Origin: Periplaneta americana
Taxonomy: Eukaryota; Arthropoda; Insecta; Blattodea; Blattidae
Assembly: GCF_040183065.1 (NCBI RefSeq)
Contig: NC_091123.1
Span: forward strand, 10,348,001-10,412,000
Direction: 5' to 3'
Length of the DNA stretch: 64,000 nucleotides
The notes beneath the pieces were generated by a model. It saw nothing but the letters and a program-made list of their open reading frames with translations, was not told the DNA's origin and made no database searches. A program made the translations under genes and the position numbers. Positions 22,086 to 34,245 of the stretch are shown in pieces. Within the stretch, counting starts at the first letter, position 1; the number at the start of each line of letters is the position of its first letter.

Positions 22086-23543
22086 CAAGTGGCTTTTAGA
22101 GAACCCAGAGGTTCATTGCCGCACTCACATAACCCCCATCGGTCCCTATCTTGAGCAAGATTAATCCAGTCTCTACAATCATATCCCACATCCCTCAAAT
22201 CCATTTTAATATTATCCTCCCATCTCGGCCCCCACAAGGGTCTTCTTCCCTCAGGTCTTCCAACTAAGATTCTATATGCATTTCTGGATTCACTCATACG
22301 TGCTACATGCCGTGTTCATCTCAAACGTCTGGATTTGATGTTCATTATTATGTCAGGTGAAGAATACAATGCGTGCAGTTCTGTGTTGTGTAACGTTCTC
22401 TATTCTCCTGTAACTTCATCCCTCTTATCCCCAAATATTTTCTTAGGTACCTTATTCTCGAACACCCTTAACCTCTGTTTCCCTCTCAAAGTGAGAGTCC
22501 AAGTTTCACAACCATACAGAACAAACGGTAATATAATTGTTTTATAAATTCTGTAAGCTTTTTTGACAGCAGACTGGATGATAAAAGCTTCTCAAGCGAA
22601 TAATAACAGGCATTTCCTATGATATTTATTCTGCGTTTAAATTCCTCTCGAGTGTCAAATATTTCTTACTGTTGCTCCAATACTTGAATTTTTCCACCTT
22701 TTCAAAGGATACATTTCCAATTTTTATACTTTCATTTCATACTACTATGTTCTGGTCACGAGACATAATCACATACTTTGGTTTTTCTCGGTTTACTTCC
22801 AAATCTGTCCCAATGCTTGCTTCAAGTAAAATTCCCATGTTTTCCCTAATCATTTGTGAATTCTCTTCTAACATATTCACGTCATCCGCAAAGACAAGCA
22901 GCTGATGTAACCCGTTCAATTCCAAAACCTCTCTGTTATCCTGAACTTTCCTAATGGCGTATTTTAGAGCAAAGTTAAAAAGTAAAGGTGACAGAGCATC
23001 TCCTTGCTTTAGCCCGCAGTGAATTGGAAAAGCATCAGATAGAAACTGGCCTATACGGACTCTGGTATACGTTTGACTGAGACAGATTTTAATTAATCGA
23101 ATTGTTGCTTGGGAATACCAAATTCATTAAGAATATCATATAAAGTTTCTCTCCTAACCGAGTCATATGCCTTTTTGAAATATATGAATAACTGATGTAC
23201 TGAGCCCTTATATTCCCCTTTTTTCTCCAATATCTGTCGAATACAAAAAAAAATCGTATCAGTAGTTGATCTATTGCGCCTAAAACTACACTGATGATCC
23301 CCAATAATTTCACCTACATATGGAGCTAATCTTCTCAAAAGAATATTTGGCAAAATTTTGTACGACATCAATAAAAGCGATATTTCTCGAAAGTTACTAC
23401 AGTAAATCTTTTTCCCCCTTCTTAAAGACAGGTACAATAATTATGTCTAAGGACTCCTTCCATTGTTTTGATACATTTTCCTATTCCCAAATAGAAAGTA
23501 GGCCTACAAGCTTATAAATTTTGCGAGATAATGTGCTTCCACC

Positions 23544-23546
<3 letters not shown>
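22086..23546 (-). mobile_element. LINE-A copy 4, longest reverse-transcriptase copy
   Basis: This minus-strand fragment is the longest LINE-A copy in the window. Reading from 23437 it encodes reverse-transcriptase palm sequence: SNFREISLLLMSYKILPNIL, LRRLAPYVGEIIGDHQCSFR and YFKKAYDSVRRETLYDIL. FADDVN follows near 22880, and then the C-terminal domain down to 22090. Frames change several times, for example between the palm blocks and the FADD block, so it is inactive. Both ends abut (AAT)n runs (22026-22085 and 23547-23600). The 5' endonuclease is missing. Confidence 0.86.
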
Positions 23547-23592
<46 letters not shown>

Positions 23593-23600
23593 TAATGATA
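23547..23600. repeat. (AAT)n microsatellite
   Basis: About 15 units of AAT with later impure units, at the truncated 5' end of LINE-A copy 4. Confidence 0.9.
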
Positions 23601-23726
23601 ATAATGATAATGTGTTACCAATGGAGATTCTTCAATAATAGGTTAGAGCAAAGGTTGTTATACCGGTAATAATACAACAATAGTATTAACAATGATAGGA
23701 ACAGTAAGGATATTTTATGGTTAATA

Positions 23727-24455
23727 TCCGAAAAGACTAAGTATATGATTATGTCTCGTGACCAGAATATTGTACGAAATGGAAATATAAAAATTGGAGA
23801 TTTATCCTTCGAAGAGGTGGAAAAATTCAAATATCTTGGAGCAACAGTAACAAATCTAAATGACACTCGGGAGGAAATTAAACGTAGAATAAATATGGGA
23901 AATGCCTGTTATTATTCGGTTGAGAAGCTTTTGTCATCTAGTCTTCTGTCAAAAAGTCTGAAAGTTAGAATTTATAAAACAGTTATATTACCGGTTGTCC
24001 TGTATGGTTGTGAAACTTGGACTCTCACTTTGAGAGAGGAACAGAGATTAAGGGTGTTTGAGAATAAGGTTCTTAGGAAAATATTTGTGGCTAAGAAGGG
24101 TGAAGTTACAGGAGAATGGAGAAAGTTACACAACGCAGAGCTGCACGCATTGTATACTTCACCTGACATAATTAGGAACATAAAATCCTGACGTTTGAGG
24201 TGGGCAGGACATGTAGCATGTATGGGCGAATCCAGAAATGCATATAGAGTGTTAGTTGGGAGGCCGGAGGGAAAAAGACCTTTGGGGAGGCCGAGACGTA
24301 GATGGGAAGATAATATTAAAATGGATTTGAGGGAGGTAGGATATGATGGTAGAGACTGGATTAATCTTGCTCAGGATAGGGACCAATGGCGGGCTTATGT
24401 GAGGGCGGCAATGAACCTACGGGTTCCTTAAAAGCCAGTAAGTAAGTAAGTAAGT
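23727..24455 (+). mobile_element. LINE-A copy 5, 3' fragment
   Basis: Starts abruptly at ccgaaaagactaagtatatg and runs to ggttccttaaaagccag plus (TAAG)4. A frame of 148 codons (23745-24191) reads [20 protein letters not shown] and continues through the C-terminal domain. It ends at a single stop at IKS*, then resumes as RWAGHVACMGESRNAYRVL. Apart from that stop and the 5' truncation it is well preserved, so it is probably one of the younger copies. Confidence 0.88.
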
Positions 24456-24589
24456 ATTGGTTGCAGGGGCCTTGCCTAGTAGACTACATTGTGGAAGTTA
24501 TGTGGTACATTAGCGTTTCTATGGCAACTGGTCATTTGATGGAATAGCCCCATATACTCAATGCTTTTTCTTAGTGTGAAATCTTCTAT

Positions 24590-26200
24590 AGTTACTGATC
24601 GGTCGTGGATAAAAAACCTTTCATCAGTGCACCTTTGGTTTTTGTTCTTTTGTTTTTAGTCTATCCAAAAGTGGTTTTAGAGCGTATGCCACCTGTAAAT
24701 AATACCACTATTCCATACAGCTCGACTGTAAAGAACCTTGGGATTTATATGGATTGTCACCTGGAATGGAATGGAATGAACAAGTGAATTACAATTAAAA
24801 AAAAAACTTTCGATTATTCGCTCATTAAAGCGACTGAAGCATTTTCTTCCTGATAAACTAAAATTAATCTTTGTACAAACACTCGTAATGCCATACTTCG
24901 ACTACTGCGATATTATATTAAGTCTAAATGCAAATTTGAGCAGCAGGTTACAACGTGTGCATAATGCGTGCGTCCGTTATATTTGCAATATTCGTAAGTA
25001 TGATCATGTTTCCCCGTCTTTCCAACTCTATCTTGGTTAAGGCTAAGCGATCGACGAGGCATGCTTTCTCTTATTTCAAATTTTGCGCACCGCTACACCA
25101 GTGCACTTGGCTTTTCGTTTTCAAAACTTATCCGCATATCATCAGCTAAGTACCAGGTCTCATCATAACAATTTACTCATTATACCTCACCACAAGACAT
25201 CTTTATATTCTTTATCTTATACAGTTTCAGTTGCTAGAAATTGGAACTCGCTTCCCAGTGATGTAAGGGGTTGTTGGACAATAACTTCATTTAGGTCAAA
25301 ATTACATAAATTGTTGCTTAGCAGATTAATTACTAATTAATATTTGTTACTTATATTTAAACGAACATCTGTCCATTCTTATTATCATTAATAAATTTCT
25401 CTAAATAGAAACCTCTAATGGCTAAATCTCATTACATTAATATTATTCTCATTATATCAATATAATGTATTTTAGATTTATATTTTGTTCCTTACAACAT
25501 ATCCCTAGTAAACTACTATTGAATTCATTCTCATCATTTAACCACCATAGCTATACCAACTTAATTATAATTCTGTACATATTGCCTATAGATTGAATTG
25601 AATTATATACATTAGCTCATAAATTAAGTCATTACTTTTCGTATAGGCTTTATCTCAAATTAAATAAACGTGTACTAGTCGTTAAAATTTAACTCAAGGA
25701 TATTGCTGGAGAATTTTTAGTGTATTGTAAATATTCGTAATCTAAATATGTATGTCACTATTGTCCATGTATTGTGGGTCCATATCACCACGGCATGGCT
25801 CATCCTCAGGTTGCGGATAGAGGAGACGACCTCCAGATATGGAGGGTAGCTGCGAATATATTGAATAAGCAGTCGTGGACAGCCGATAAGGGGGTGGTCC
25901 TCCAGCTTGGAGGTTAGGCAAAGGGCTAACAACTCATCACCGTAAAAAACAGCTTGTTACGAATTGATACAATAAGTGGGATATGATAGAGACTGGATTA
26001 ATCTTGCACAGGATAGGGACCGATGGCGGGCTTATGTGAGGGCGGCAATGAACCTGCGGGTTCCTTAAAAGCCATTTGTAAGTGAGTATGTCACTGTTGT
26101 ATTGAATAAGGCTGGTTGAGTGGAAGAGAAGGCTTTATGGCGTTAACTCTGTCAGCGAAAATAAAACATTCTATTCTATTCATTCTATTCTATGCGTTGC
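24590..26200 (+). mobile_element. LINE-B copy 1, interrupted by LINE-A copy 6
   Basis: The + strand encodes the C-terminal part of a second LINE. It reads PYSSTVKNLGIYMDCHLEWN, then RLQRVHNACVRYICNIRKYD, and finally LYSLSYTVSVARNWNSLPSD. These blocks lie downstream of the reverse transcriptase in Jockey/CR1-like elements. The 3' untranslated region runs to 25764, is interrupted by LINE-A copy 6, and resumes at 26101 with ggctggttgagtggaagaga. It ends with an attctattctatt repeat. Reading frames shift at least twice. Other pieces of the family are at 35629-36270, 42950-43012 and 61072-61130. Confidence 0.78.
25751..26100 (+). mobile_element. LINE-A copy 6, internally deleted, 14-bp target duplication
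   Basis: TATGTCACTATTGT (25751-25764) and TATGTCACTGTTGT (26087-26100) flank a 322-bp insert. Its left part (about 25790-25965) matches the 5' region also seen in copy 7 (ctccagatatggagggta to aacagcttgttacgaat). Its right part from about 25975 is the last 110 bases of LINE-A. Nearly the whole coding region is absent, so this is a 5'-plus-3' deletion form in one orientation. Confidence 0.85.
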
Positions 26201-26784
26201 TAAGGAAAACCTGGTCGATTTACGTTGCCTCTCTTCATGTTTTTTAGGTTTGACGTTCTTTGTATTGCATCTGTAATTCGTTGACTGTTATGTAATTCAT
26301 ATCATGAGTTATTTCTTCGCTGGTGACTATGATTTGTTATATCCAAGGTAGCTAAAACAAGAGATTTCTTCTGGTGCATAGTTTTATGATAATTTACGGT
26401 TTTTGTAGAGGTAAAAGTGGAAGCAAGAACCTGTTAACACTTCCATGCTACAGCGAGTTCGTTGCTTTGTACCGGAGTGTCTTTTTATAAACTGTCTTAC
26501 CCAGCCGCCTGGAGAAAACTTCTGAAGGACTTATGGCTTCATGGTGTTTTCTTTTCGCGCTTTTTTTAAAGCGATTGGCTGCCTGATTTTGTGAAAACAT
26601 GCATTTCATGTCTATATTCAAAGACTTGCATTCAGATTGTGGTGAACTGAAATATTTTTATTTGCTTGGTTAGAGGATTTATTGTATCAGAATCCTTTTT
26701 TAAAAATATATACAGTATATGTTTTTCTTCACCTTCGTGACTTGTCTAGCGTTTCTATGTTTCCTGGTCTTGAGTGATAGACTC

Positions 26785-26834
<50 letters not shown>
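26785..26834. repeat. (GAT)n microsatellite
   Basis: About 17 pure ATG/GAT units. Open frames across it encode homopolymers only. Confidence 0.92.
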
Positions 26835-26839
<5 letters not shown>

Positions 26840-26989
26840 TCTGTCTTGTACCGAGTTACAGTGAGCTATATTTTATCCAAAATAAAAACCACAGGGGAAG
26901 GAGTTATTTACTTTTCACTTTTTCTCGAGTTCACGAATTATTATTATTTTACAATTTATAGCAAAGACATGCCTTGCCCTTATTCTTTC

Positions 26990-28835
26990 TTAAGGGGTTA
27001 GGTGCAGCTTAACAGCAGTAAAATTTTTGGAAATATTCAACATTTTTTCCCTCCATTATTATATCTTGTACAATAATGAAAATTGGTATGTGTAAAACAC
27101 TGTACTTATTTACTGGCTTTTAAGGAACCCGGAGGTTCATTGCCGCCCTCACATAAGCCCGCCATTGGTCCCTATCCTGAGCAAGATTCTCTATCATCAT
27201 ATCCCACCTCCCTCAAATCCATTTTAATATTATCTTCCCATCTATGTCTCGACATCCCTAAAGGTCTTTTTCCCTCCGGCCTCCCAACTAACACTCTATA
27301 TGCATTTCTGGATTCACCCATATGTGCCACATGCCCTGCCCATTTCAAACATCTGGATTTAATGTTTCTAATTATGTCAGGTGAAGAATACAATGCGTGC
27401 AGTTCTGTGTTGTGTAACTTTCTCCATTCTCCTGTAACATCATCCCTCTTAGCCCCAAATATTTTCCTAAGCACCTTATTCTCAAACACCCTTAACCTAT
27501 GTTCCTCTCTCAAAGTTAGAGTCCAAGTTTCACAACCATAAAGAACAACTGGTAATATAACTGTTTTATAAATTCTAACTTTCAGATTTTTTGACAGAAG
27601 ACTGGATGATAAAAGCTTCTCAACCGAATAATAACAGGCATTTCCCATATTAATTCTGTGTTTAATTTCCTCCCGAGTATAATTTATATTTGTTACTGTT
27701 GCTCCAAGATATTTGAACTTCTCCACCTCTTCAAAAGATAAATTTCCAATTTTTATATTTCCATTTCGTATAATATTCTCGTCACGAGACATAATCATAT
27801 GCGGATCTAGGAGACGGCCTCCAGATATGGAGGGTAACTGTGAATATATTGAATAAGCAGTCTCGGACAGCCGATGAGGGGTGGCCCTCCAGCTTGGGGG
27901 TTGGGCGAAGGGCTAACAACCCATCACCGTAAAAAACAGCTTGTTACGAATCCTTCAAATAAGCCTCGGAATGGGACTACTTTGTGGGAGTACAGGAGGT
28001 TAGGTTAGATGGGAACGGCATAACACAAATAGGAGTATTTGTTGTATTATGGGGAAGGAAACGATCATCACCAATTAGGAACAGGATTCTTAATTCATAA
28101 AAGGATATAATCAGCAGTAAAAAAGGTCGAATTTATCAGCGATAGGTTATCGTATTTAGTACTTAAGGGTAGATGGTGCGATATCGTAGTTATAAATGCT
28201 CATGCCCCTACAGAAGAGAAAGTGTAAAACACTATCCTTCTACTGTATGGAAAAGATATTTTTACGATTTAAAAAAAGTATTTATATATAATTTGTTTAA
28301 TTCAAAATGTGCAGTGCACTGTGCAGTGATGAAGCGTTTCCCTCATAACTCATAAACTTGTTAACTTTATCATGTTCTCTCTCTTTTATTTTATTGCTGA
28401 AACTCATGTTACAATATCATGAGCTTTCAACTACATTCCTTAATAAATAACATTTTTTTATTTCGTGTTAGAAGAAAATACTGATATTTGACCATTTTGT
28501 AAAATGAATATATTTTTTATTAGACAATCTATCAAAGACAGAGAAGTAATCTTGCATCATATTGTAGATATATGACATGCATTAATAGACACTAGATATT
28601 TCATCACAGAATGTTGGATAGTTTTTGAGTTATGTGGGAAACGCTTCATCACTGCACAGTGAACTGAATTTAAAAAAAATGTAAATAATTTTTTTAAATG
28701 ATAAAAATATTTTTTTCGTATAGTAGAAGGACAGTGTTTACTAATTTTCATTATTGTACAAGATACAGTAATGGAAAAAAAAAATGTTGAATATTTCCAA
28801 AATTTTACTGCTGTAAGCTGTACCTAACCACTTAA
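26990..28835. mobile_element. TTAA-flanked foldback element with LINE-A copy 7 inside
   Basis: TTAA at 26990-26993 and 28832-28835 brackets an element. It begins ggggttaggtgcagctta and ends with the complement, taagctgtacctaaccac. The arms pair for more than 110 bases (caacattttttccctccatt against the inverted copy near 28770), and the interior also folds back (gatgaagcgtttccctcata near 28328 against its inverse near 28640). No transposase is visible. Removing the LINE insert leaves about 0.7 kb, close to the related copy at 54395-55097. TTAA duplication suggests piggyBac-type mobilisation. Confidence 0.75.
27090..28233 (-). mobile_element. LINE-A copy 7 with 5' inversion and 12-bp target duplication
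   Basis: GTGTAAAACACT at 27090-27101 and 28222-28233 flanks the insert. The 3' part (27102-27800) is on the minus strand, with a 208-codon frame from IMSRDENIIRNGNIKIGNLS to the VGRPEGKRPLGMSRHRWED block. The 5' part (27801-28221) is on the + strand. It starts at the ctccagatatggagggta leader and reaches APE-endonuclease sequence, SDRLSYLVLKGRWCDIVVIN then AHAPTEE. This head-reversed layout is the known signature of twin priming during LINE integration. The frame is long and fairly intact, so the insertion is probably not very old. Confidence 0.88.
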
Positions 28836-28995
28836 AAGAATACAAGAATACACTACAATGCGTCATATAATGTGAAAGCGTGCAGGAAAGTGATCTGTTT
28901 TACTGGCAAAAGAGATTTTGTTGTGACAACACATAACAAATATGATGGCGAATATTATTGTGTTTGTAAAATAAAGTGACAATATTGTAAAAATG

Positions 28996-29975
28996 TACAG
29001 GGACATCATTTTATTTTTACTTGCATTTTTATTGTACCTGCATTTCTGAATGTACTTCACTCTCACCCCTTCACTAATGTCCTTGTTCCCGTCAGACACA
29101 CAAACTTACGGCCGCTGTTGCATTCGAAGTCTTCAAGCAGTGAAGTAAACACTGCAGTGTATAGTGTGTTTCATAAATATGATTGCGTTTTCTATAGAAG
29201 AAAGAACCCATATTAATAATATCGTACTAAAAATTATATTCAAGAAACGATAAATTCAATTTCAGAGAATATGCTTCAAAATGTTTTTAATAATATGCGT
29301 ACTGAATTGAAGCCTGCATTGCAATGAACGGCAACCATTTTCAGCAACTTGTTTAAAAATTCAGATTAGCTTTTTTTGAATTGAGGTGCTTAGAAGCAAA
29401 GGAATGCTAGTGACATTTGTAATGACATGAGTTAAGTGCATCCAGTGTAAGCAAAAGTATCTAAAATTTTAGTGGCAAAGGGATATTTTAATCGCATCAC
29501 ACATTAAAATTTAAATAAAAAATTTCACCGATTTTATGTAAGCTTAAATATTTAAACCCCATTTTCTCAAAAGTAACTTAAGTGCACTTACAGCCCGTTA
29601 CTTATGACCCCCTCAATTTAAATGCACTCTCTATATTGTATGATAACATCAATAATTAATATGCTAAATAAAGTAGACATTACATAACGAACATAGCCGC
29701 CTGAAAAGTTGAGTTTTTGACAAAAATTGTTACTACTCTACTGTATTTTGATAAATTCCGTAAAAGTGATAATCAAACTGAAAATCGTAATATCGTATTT
29801 CCCTACAACATAAATGGATACACTACTTTTCTCTCCTCCTATACCTAGTAAAATGATCTGTTTACATATTGCACTAGTAACATCAAACTCCTGTAATGGA
29901 AGGGGGCAACAGTGTTTCCGAGTATAGCCAGGTTAGTGTTAAAAATGTTGGTAAAAATAAAGTGATGTCCCTGTA
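28996..29975 (+). mobile_element. TA-flanked mariner-type element, degenerate
   Basis: TA dinucleotides at 28996-28997 and 29974-29975 flank a 976-bp element. Its ends are CAGGGACATCATTTTATTTTT and the complement, with CACTTT instead of CATTTT. Near 29305-29345 the + strand reads ACIAMNGNHFQQLV, which matches the final residues of mariner-type transposases (the C-I-x-x-x-G-x-H-F motif). Earlier transposase sequence is not recognisable. It is an old or internally rearranged copy. Confidence 0.7.
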
Positions 29976-30299
29976 CAAATAGCTCAGATATTTTGTTTAC
30001 CATGTGTGGCCAATTTTTTATTTGGTTGTAGGATTTCCAGAAACGTTTAAGTACGAAAAAATACATTTGATATAAAAAAGCTGGACGTAACAACAGGTTG
30101 GAGAGGGTTAGTCGACGAGCGCATGCGTGTGTGGAAGCAAGAGAACATTTTTTGAACATTTGTTATGAGTTTCTGAATTGATTAACGTTGCAACACTTGC
30201 TACCAAGCTGAAAATATCTAACAGATGTTTCATTATGTTCTTTCATTAATAACTAAAAAACTAAGGATTTTCGGACATATAGTTTACTAACTTAGTACC

Positions 30300-31240
30300 A
30301 CAGAAATCAAATAAAACATAAATCTAATCGACATGAATATCGTACTCGAAGACAAAAGTCTACTTTCCCATTAACTGAGCCTAATTGTCATACAAGTGCA
30401 GCTCTTAAACATGGCGCTAGTTTCGGCTCAAGACTTTATAATAAAATTACAAACCATTTTCCAAATTTGAAAAATTTTAAAATTGAAGCTTTTAAAAAAG
30501 AAATTTATAAAATTATTCATAATATTAACAAATGTGTGTATTTTTTACCATTCATTTCTCTTTTAAAAAAGAAATTTATAAAATTATTCATGATATATAA
30601 TATTAACAAATGTGTGTATTTTTTACCATTCATTTCTCTTTTAAAAAAGAAATTTATAAAATTATTCATGATATATAATATTAACAAATGTGTGTATTTT
30701 TTACCATTCATTTCTATTTTAAAAAAGAAATTGATAAAATTATTCATGATATATAATATTAACAAATGTGTCTATTTTTTACCATTCATTTCTCTTTTAA
30801 AAAAGAAATTTATAAAATTATTCATATTATGTAATATTAACAAATGTGTGTATTTTTTACCATTTATTTCTCTTTTAAAAAAGAAATTTATAAAATTATT
30901 CATGATATATAATATTAACAAATGTGTGTATTTTTTATCCTTTATTTCTGTCGACTATATTCATGTTTTTATTGAATATCACTGGCTTCTGTCTGATTGT
31001 CATTTTATATTAAATGTGTTTTTCTCTCTTTTCCCTTTTTTTGCTCTTGTGTGTTAGTTATTGGTTTGAATTAAGTTACTTGCTGTATTTAGTAAACGGT
31101 CCTTGCAAATTTTATGTTATATTATTGGCTAAGACCACACCGTACACGAGCTTGGCTCTTACGGTAGTGGCTACAAACATTTTTGTTTTATAATTTTAAT
31201 TTGTACTCACAAGCTAGCTAGCTAGCTAGTTAAATAAATA
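30300..31240 (+). mobile_element. LINE-D 3' end containing an expanded 78-bp tandem array
   Basis: The + strand around 30400-30480 reads SAALKHGASFGSRLYNKITN, then HFPNLKNFKIEAFKKEIYKI. This C-terminal block is known from several insect LINEs. The last segment is then amplified in tandem (30484-30950). A 3' region follows, ending in (GCTA)4 and ttaaataaataaatatattt. The reading frame remains open for 196 codons across the array. The upstream reverse transcriptase is absent. Confidence 0.65.
30484..30950 (+). repeat. 78-bp tandem repeat, about six units
   Basis: Unit starts at ttttaaaaaagaaatttata recur at about 30561, 30639, 30717, 30795 and 30873. The unit is 26 codons and reads as KKKFIKLFMIYN then INKCVYFLPFISLL. 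Units differ by only a few substitutions. The first unit is shorter. Confidence 0.9.
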
Positions 31241-32263
31241 AATATATTTATATGATTTTTTTTTCTTGTTTTGGTGTGAGGAACATGCCCCCAAGATTTG
31301 TCAAAGTATTTCTGAAACACCCTGTATAATGTAAGTCTGTCACTCAAGCAAACGTCTTATCAATGCAAGAGTCTCATCCGTTGCTAAACAAGTGACCTGT
31401 TGCTAAACAAGACGGATCAGATGTTGAAACTTCCGTAACGTTTCATCCATTTGGCAAAAAACGTTTCAGTTTAAGGCAGACAAAGAGGAATAGAAGGAAA
31501 GAATGTGTGGGAAGCAAAAGAGAGGAAAGAGAATTATTTGCATATTGAAGGGGAGAGGAAGAGAAGAAGAGATAATGACGTGGAGTGGAAGAACAATGAG
31601 AAAAATGAGAACAGAAGAGTAAAAAGGGAAGAAGAAAGGAAAGAAGAGAAGAGGACGAGGAGAAAGAAAAGAAGAGGAAAGAGAACATGCGCATTGCGAG
31701 TTGTGGAACTGTGAGGACATACGTCACGACCACCTTCTTTTTCCTCGTAGCTGTTCTTGTGTGCACATTCCTTAATAGCCGAGTTTCACTCTTATTTTCG
31801 GCGTTTTAATAACGCGGTTTTTGCGCATGTCGGCGGTTTAGAAAGCGGTAGGGAGGAGGGGAAGGGGGGATGGGAAGTGGGGCGTGACGGACAGCTCGTG
31901 CGTGCGTCCAAAACAAAACAACGTCGAGTTCTCTGTGTCAGGAACATCGCGATCTCCAGATGTTGCTCTGGGAGACCAAAATGCAAGTCAACATTGCCCC
32001 TGTGTTTGGATAGCAGATGAGATGGTACACTTTGAAGTCTTAATTATATATTATTTTTCTTATTCAGGCGCTATGATATCATTTTCGATATTTTGGCCCT
32101 TTCATTGAACCAACCACGCATCGCGGGTCTTCTTGACCGTGTGTTCAGCTGCAGGATCACCGCGGAGACATCACAGGACAAGTACAAGACAACGAATAAA
32201 CACCTGTTCCATGTTTGTCTTCCTCATTCTGAATATAAATAATTCAGTTACTGTCCACTGCAC
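31241..32263. other. No gene seen; purine-rich tract
   Basis: From about 31485 to 31690 the + strand is about 85% purine (agaggaaagagaa-type sequence). This is a polypurine/polypyrimidine tract with no coding evidence. The rest holds short GC-richer segments near 31790-31990 with no splice-consistent exon. Confidence 0.5.
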
Positions 32264-32375
32264 TGGGGTAACAATTAGCATGTCCGACATTGAAACGAGT
32301 GTGTCCTCGTTCAAATTCTGGTTAGGACAAGTTACCTAGTCGAGTTTTTTCCCGAGATTTTCCCTCAACCAATTG
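32264..32375 (+). mobile_element. tRNA-derived SINE, family A, old truncated copy
   Basis: Matches the family A head (ggggtaacaattagcatgtc, gttcaaattctggt as a decayed B box) and the start of the body (caagttacctagtcgagttt, then ttcccgagattttccctcaa). It is more diverged than the copy at 12879. Confidence 0.65.
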
Positions 32376-32461
32376 AAGAAGAATTGGAAGGGTTTTGAAA
32401 AAGAAAAACAAGCATAGTCCAAAAACATAAATTTTCAGGAGAAACAAAAAACTATCGACCA

Positions 32462-32700
32462 CTTCTGTGGTGTAGGGGTCAGCATGCTGGTCTCTTACGC
32501 AGAGGGCCCGGGTTCGATTCCCCGTCAGGTTGAATTTCACAACATTCCTGAATATCACTGGCCTCATTCATCACCGAAATCATATTCATAACAAATCAGT
32601 AATACATATAGACTACAGTCGCCATCTAATTCACAACAATAGAACCAGTCTCAACAATGCTACATAGGCATTCGGATTTCACCCAAAAGATTATGACCAA
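32462..32700 (+). mobile_element. tRNA-derived SINE, family D
   Basis: The head reads tgtggtgtaggggtcagcat with B box gggttcgattccccg, a good tRNA-like promoter pair. It is followed by about 150 bases of unrelated body ending near caacaatgctacataggc. Only one copy occurs in the window, so the 3' limit is a guess. Confidence 0.6.
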
Positions 32701-33289
32701 AGATGTTAAAGAGAGTATAAATAACAGCTAGAGAAAGAGAAAAAAAACTGTCTGGCATGGGTGTTGTCGACACTTCAAGCATAAAATTCATGCCATTCCT
32801 TAAGGTGTTGTAGAAACTTGGGAAAACTGAAGCAGAATTGTAACTTAAATTGGCTCATAGAAATAGTAACTGTGGACAACGGTTGTTTTGAGAAAAAATC
32901 CTCTGTTGTGGCTGAAGTGTGCCTCTCCTTTAATCTTACTTTTCTTTATTATATCCTGTTTCTTCTCCTTTCGTTGCTTACATTTCTTCCATGGGGTTAC
33001 TTCTGCACCTAAAGATGACTCCATAAATAATACAAGAATTCACGTGCCAAAGTATTTTCCTCTGAGGTGGCTTTTGCCTCGTACGTAAGAAGCAGTACTG
33101 CCAATATACTATAGTTTAAAGTTGTATGGATAAATGTTTCAAGATGATATGAATGGGACAATGGACAATGACTGTTTTTACAAGAAAAAGGTATGGACTA
33201 TGATTGTTTTATGAAAACCAGTGAAAATTTCCACTCATATAACATAGGACTACAGTGTTTTTTTTTCCCCCTAACAACTAATTCAGTAG
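32701..33289. other. No gene seen
   Basis: AT-rich sequence. Two overlapping short frames at 32818-33088 show no recognisable domain. Confidence 0.45.
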
Positions 33290-33890
33290 ATGGCCGCTAC
33301 AATACGTTCACCATATCTCAAGTTTGCATTTTTTGGACTATGGTTCTTTAAAAAAAACACCTTCAATTGTTTAACTCTTGAGTTGTTTCAAATGTTAAAG
33401 TTCTTGCACAACATGTTCAAAAAGTCCACCGTTAACTTCATTGCACTTTGCAGCTCTTGTACACAGCTGCTGTGTTGCTGATCTGAGCTGATTCGGACAT
33501 TCCTTTACTTGACTACTAGCATGTCAAATGCGAGCGAGAAGTTCCCCCGTTTCCACATTGCGCTTGTAGACTTCGCTCTTAAGCCAACCCCAAGCACAAT
33601 AATCCAATGGAGTGAGATCGGGTGACCTGGGTGGCCAAGAAATTACTCCACCGCGACCGATCCAACGCCCAGGATACTTTCATTGATCGTACTACAACCT
33701 GATGTTTTGTTTGCGTCCGAATGTGAGTTCTGATGAAGGACATGAAACCAACGCCCGTGATTTTCAAACAGCTGTATGTCAGATACTGTTAAGAACAGGG
33801 CATATGTTCATATAAACTTGTTTGTTCAGAATCACCAATACTATCACCTCTCACACCATGTACCTTTCCTTCTGACTCACCCTGTATGAT
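33290..33890 (-). pseudogene. Mariner-type transposase pseudogene, C-terminal part
   Basis: On the minus strand, one frame at 33682-33590 reads IGRGGVISWPPRSPDLTPLD, then YCAWGWLKSEVYKRNVETGE with one stop after ELLARI. The W-P-x-R-S-P-D-L block holds the last catalytic aspartate of the D,D34D/E fold. Upstream sequence on the minus strand is frameshifted. The right edge contains gactcaccctgta, which resembles a mariner end, but its partner was not found. Confidence 0.78.
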
Positions 33891-34245
33891 TTATTTTTAA
33901 CATTGATTTAAATAGGAATTTTAAATGGAATAATGAATAGTTAAGATTATTCATTAATTTAGGGCAGTCGTGGGCAACCCACAAGACAGGATTTAAATGG
34001 CAACTACATACTATGGGAGGGGTTGCACTCTACAGTGCAGTGACGGATTTATAGACAGTTGCGCCACTACGCTCCTACCTACCAAATGTAATTACAAGAC
34101 TTCATTCAAAGCAATTCTTCGAAATTGGGATTTATATCTGTGCATGCTATTTTCAGTTGCGCTAGGAGATGAGCATCGCTTAAGCGGGATCTGTGGCTGG
34201 ACTTCATAAATTTTATTTTAGAAAACAGCTGTTTGCACTGTTAAA

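Noticed and set aside
31443-31766. Ser/Phe-rich and Lys/Glu-rich frames over the purine tract
   Set aside because: Composition follows the polypurine tract, and overlapping frames exist on both strands.
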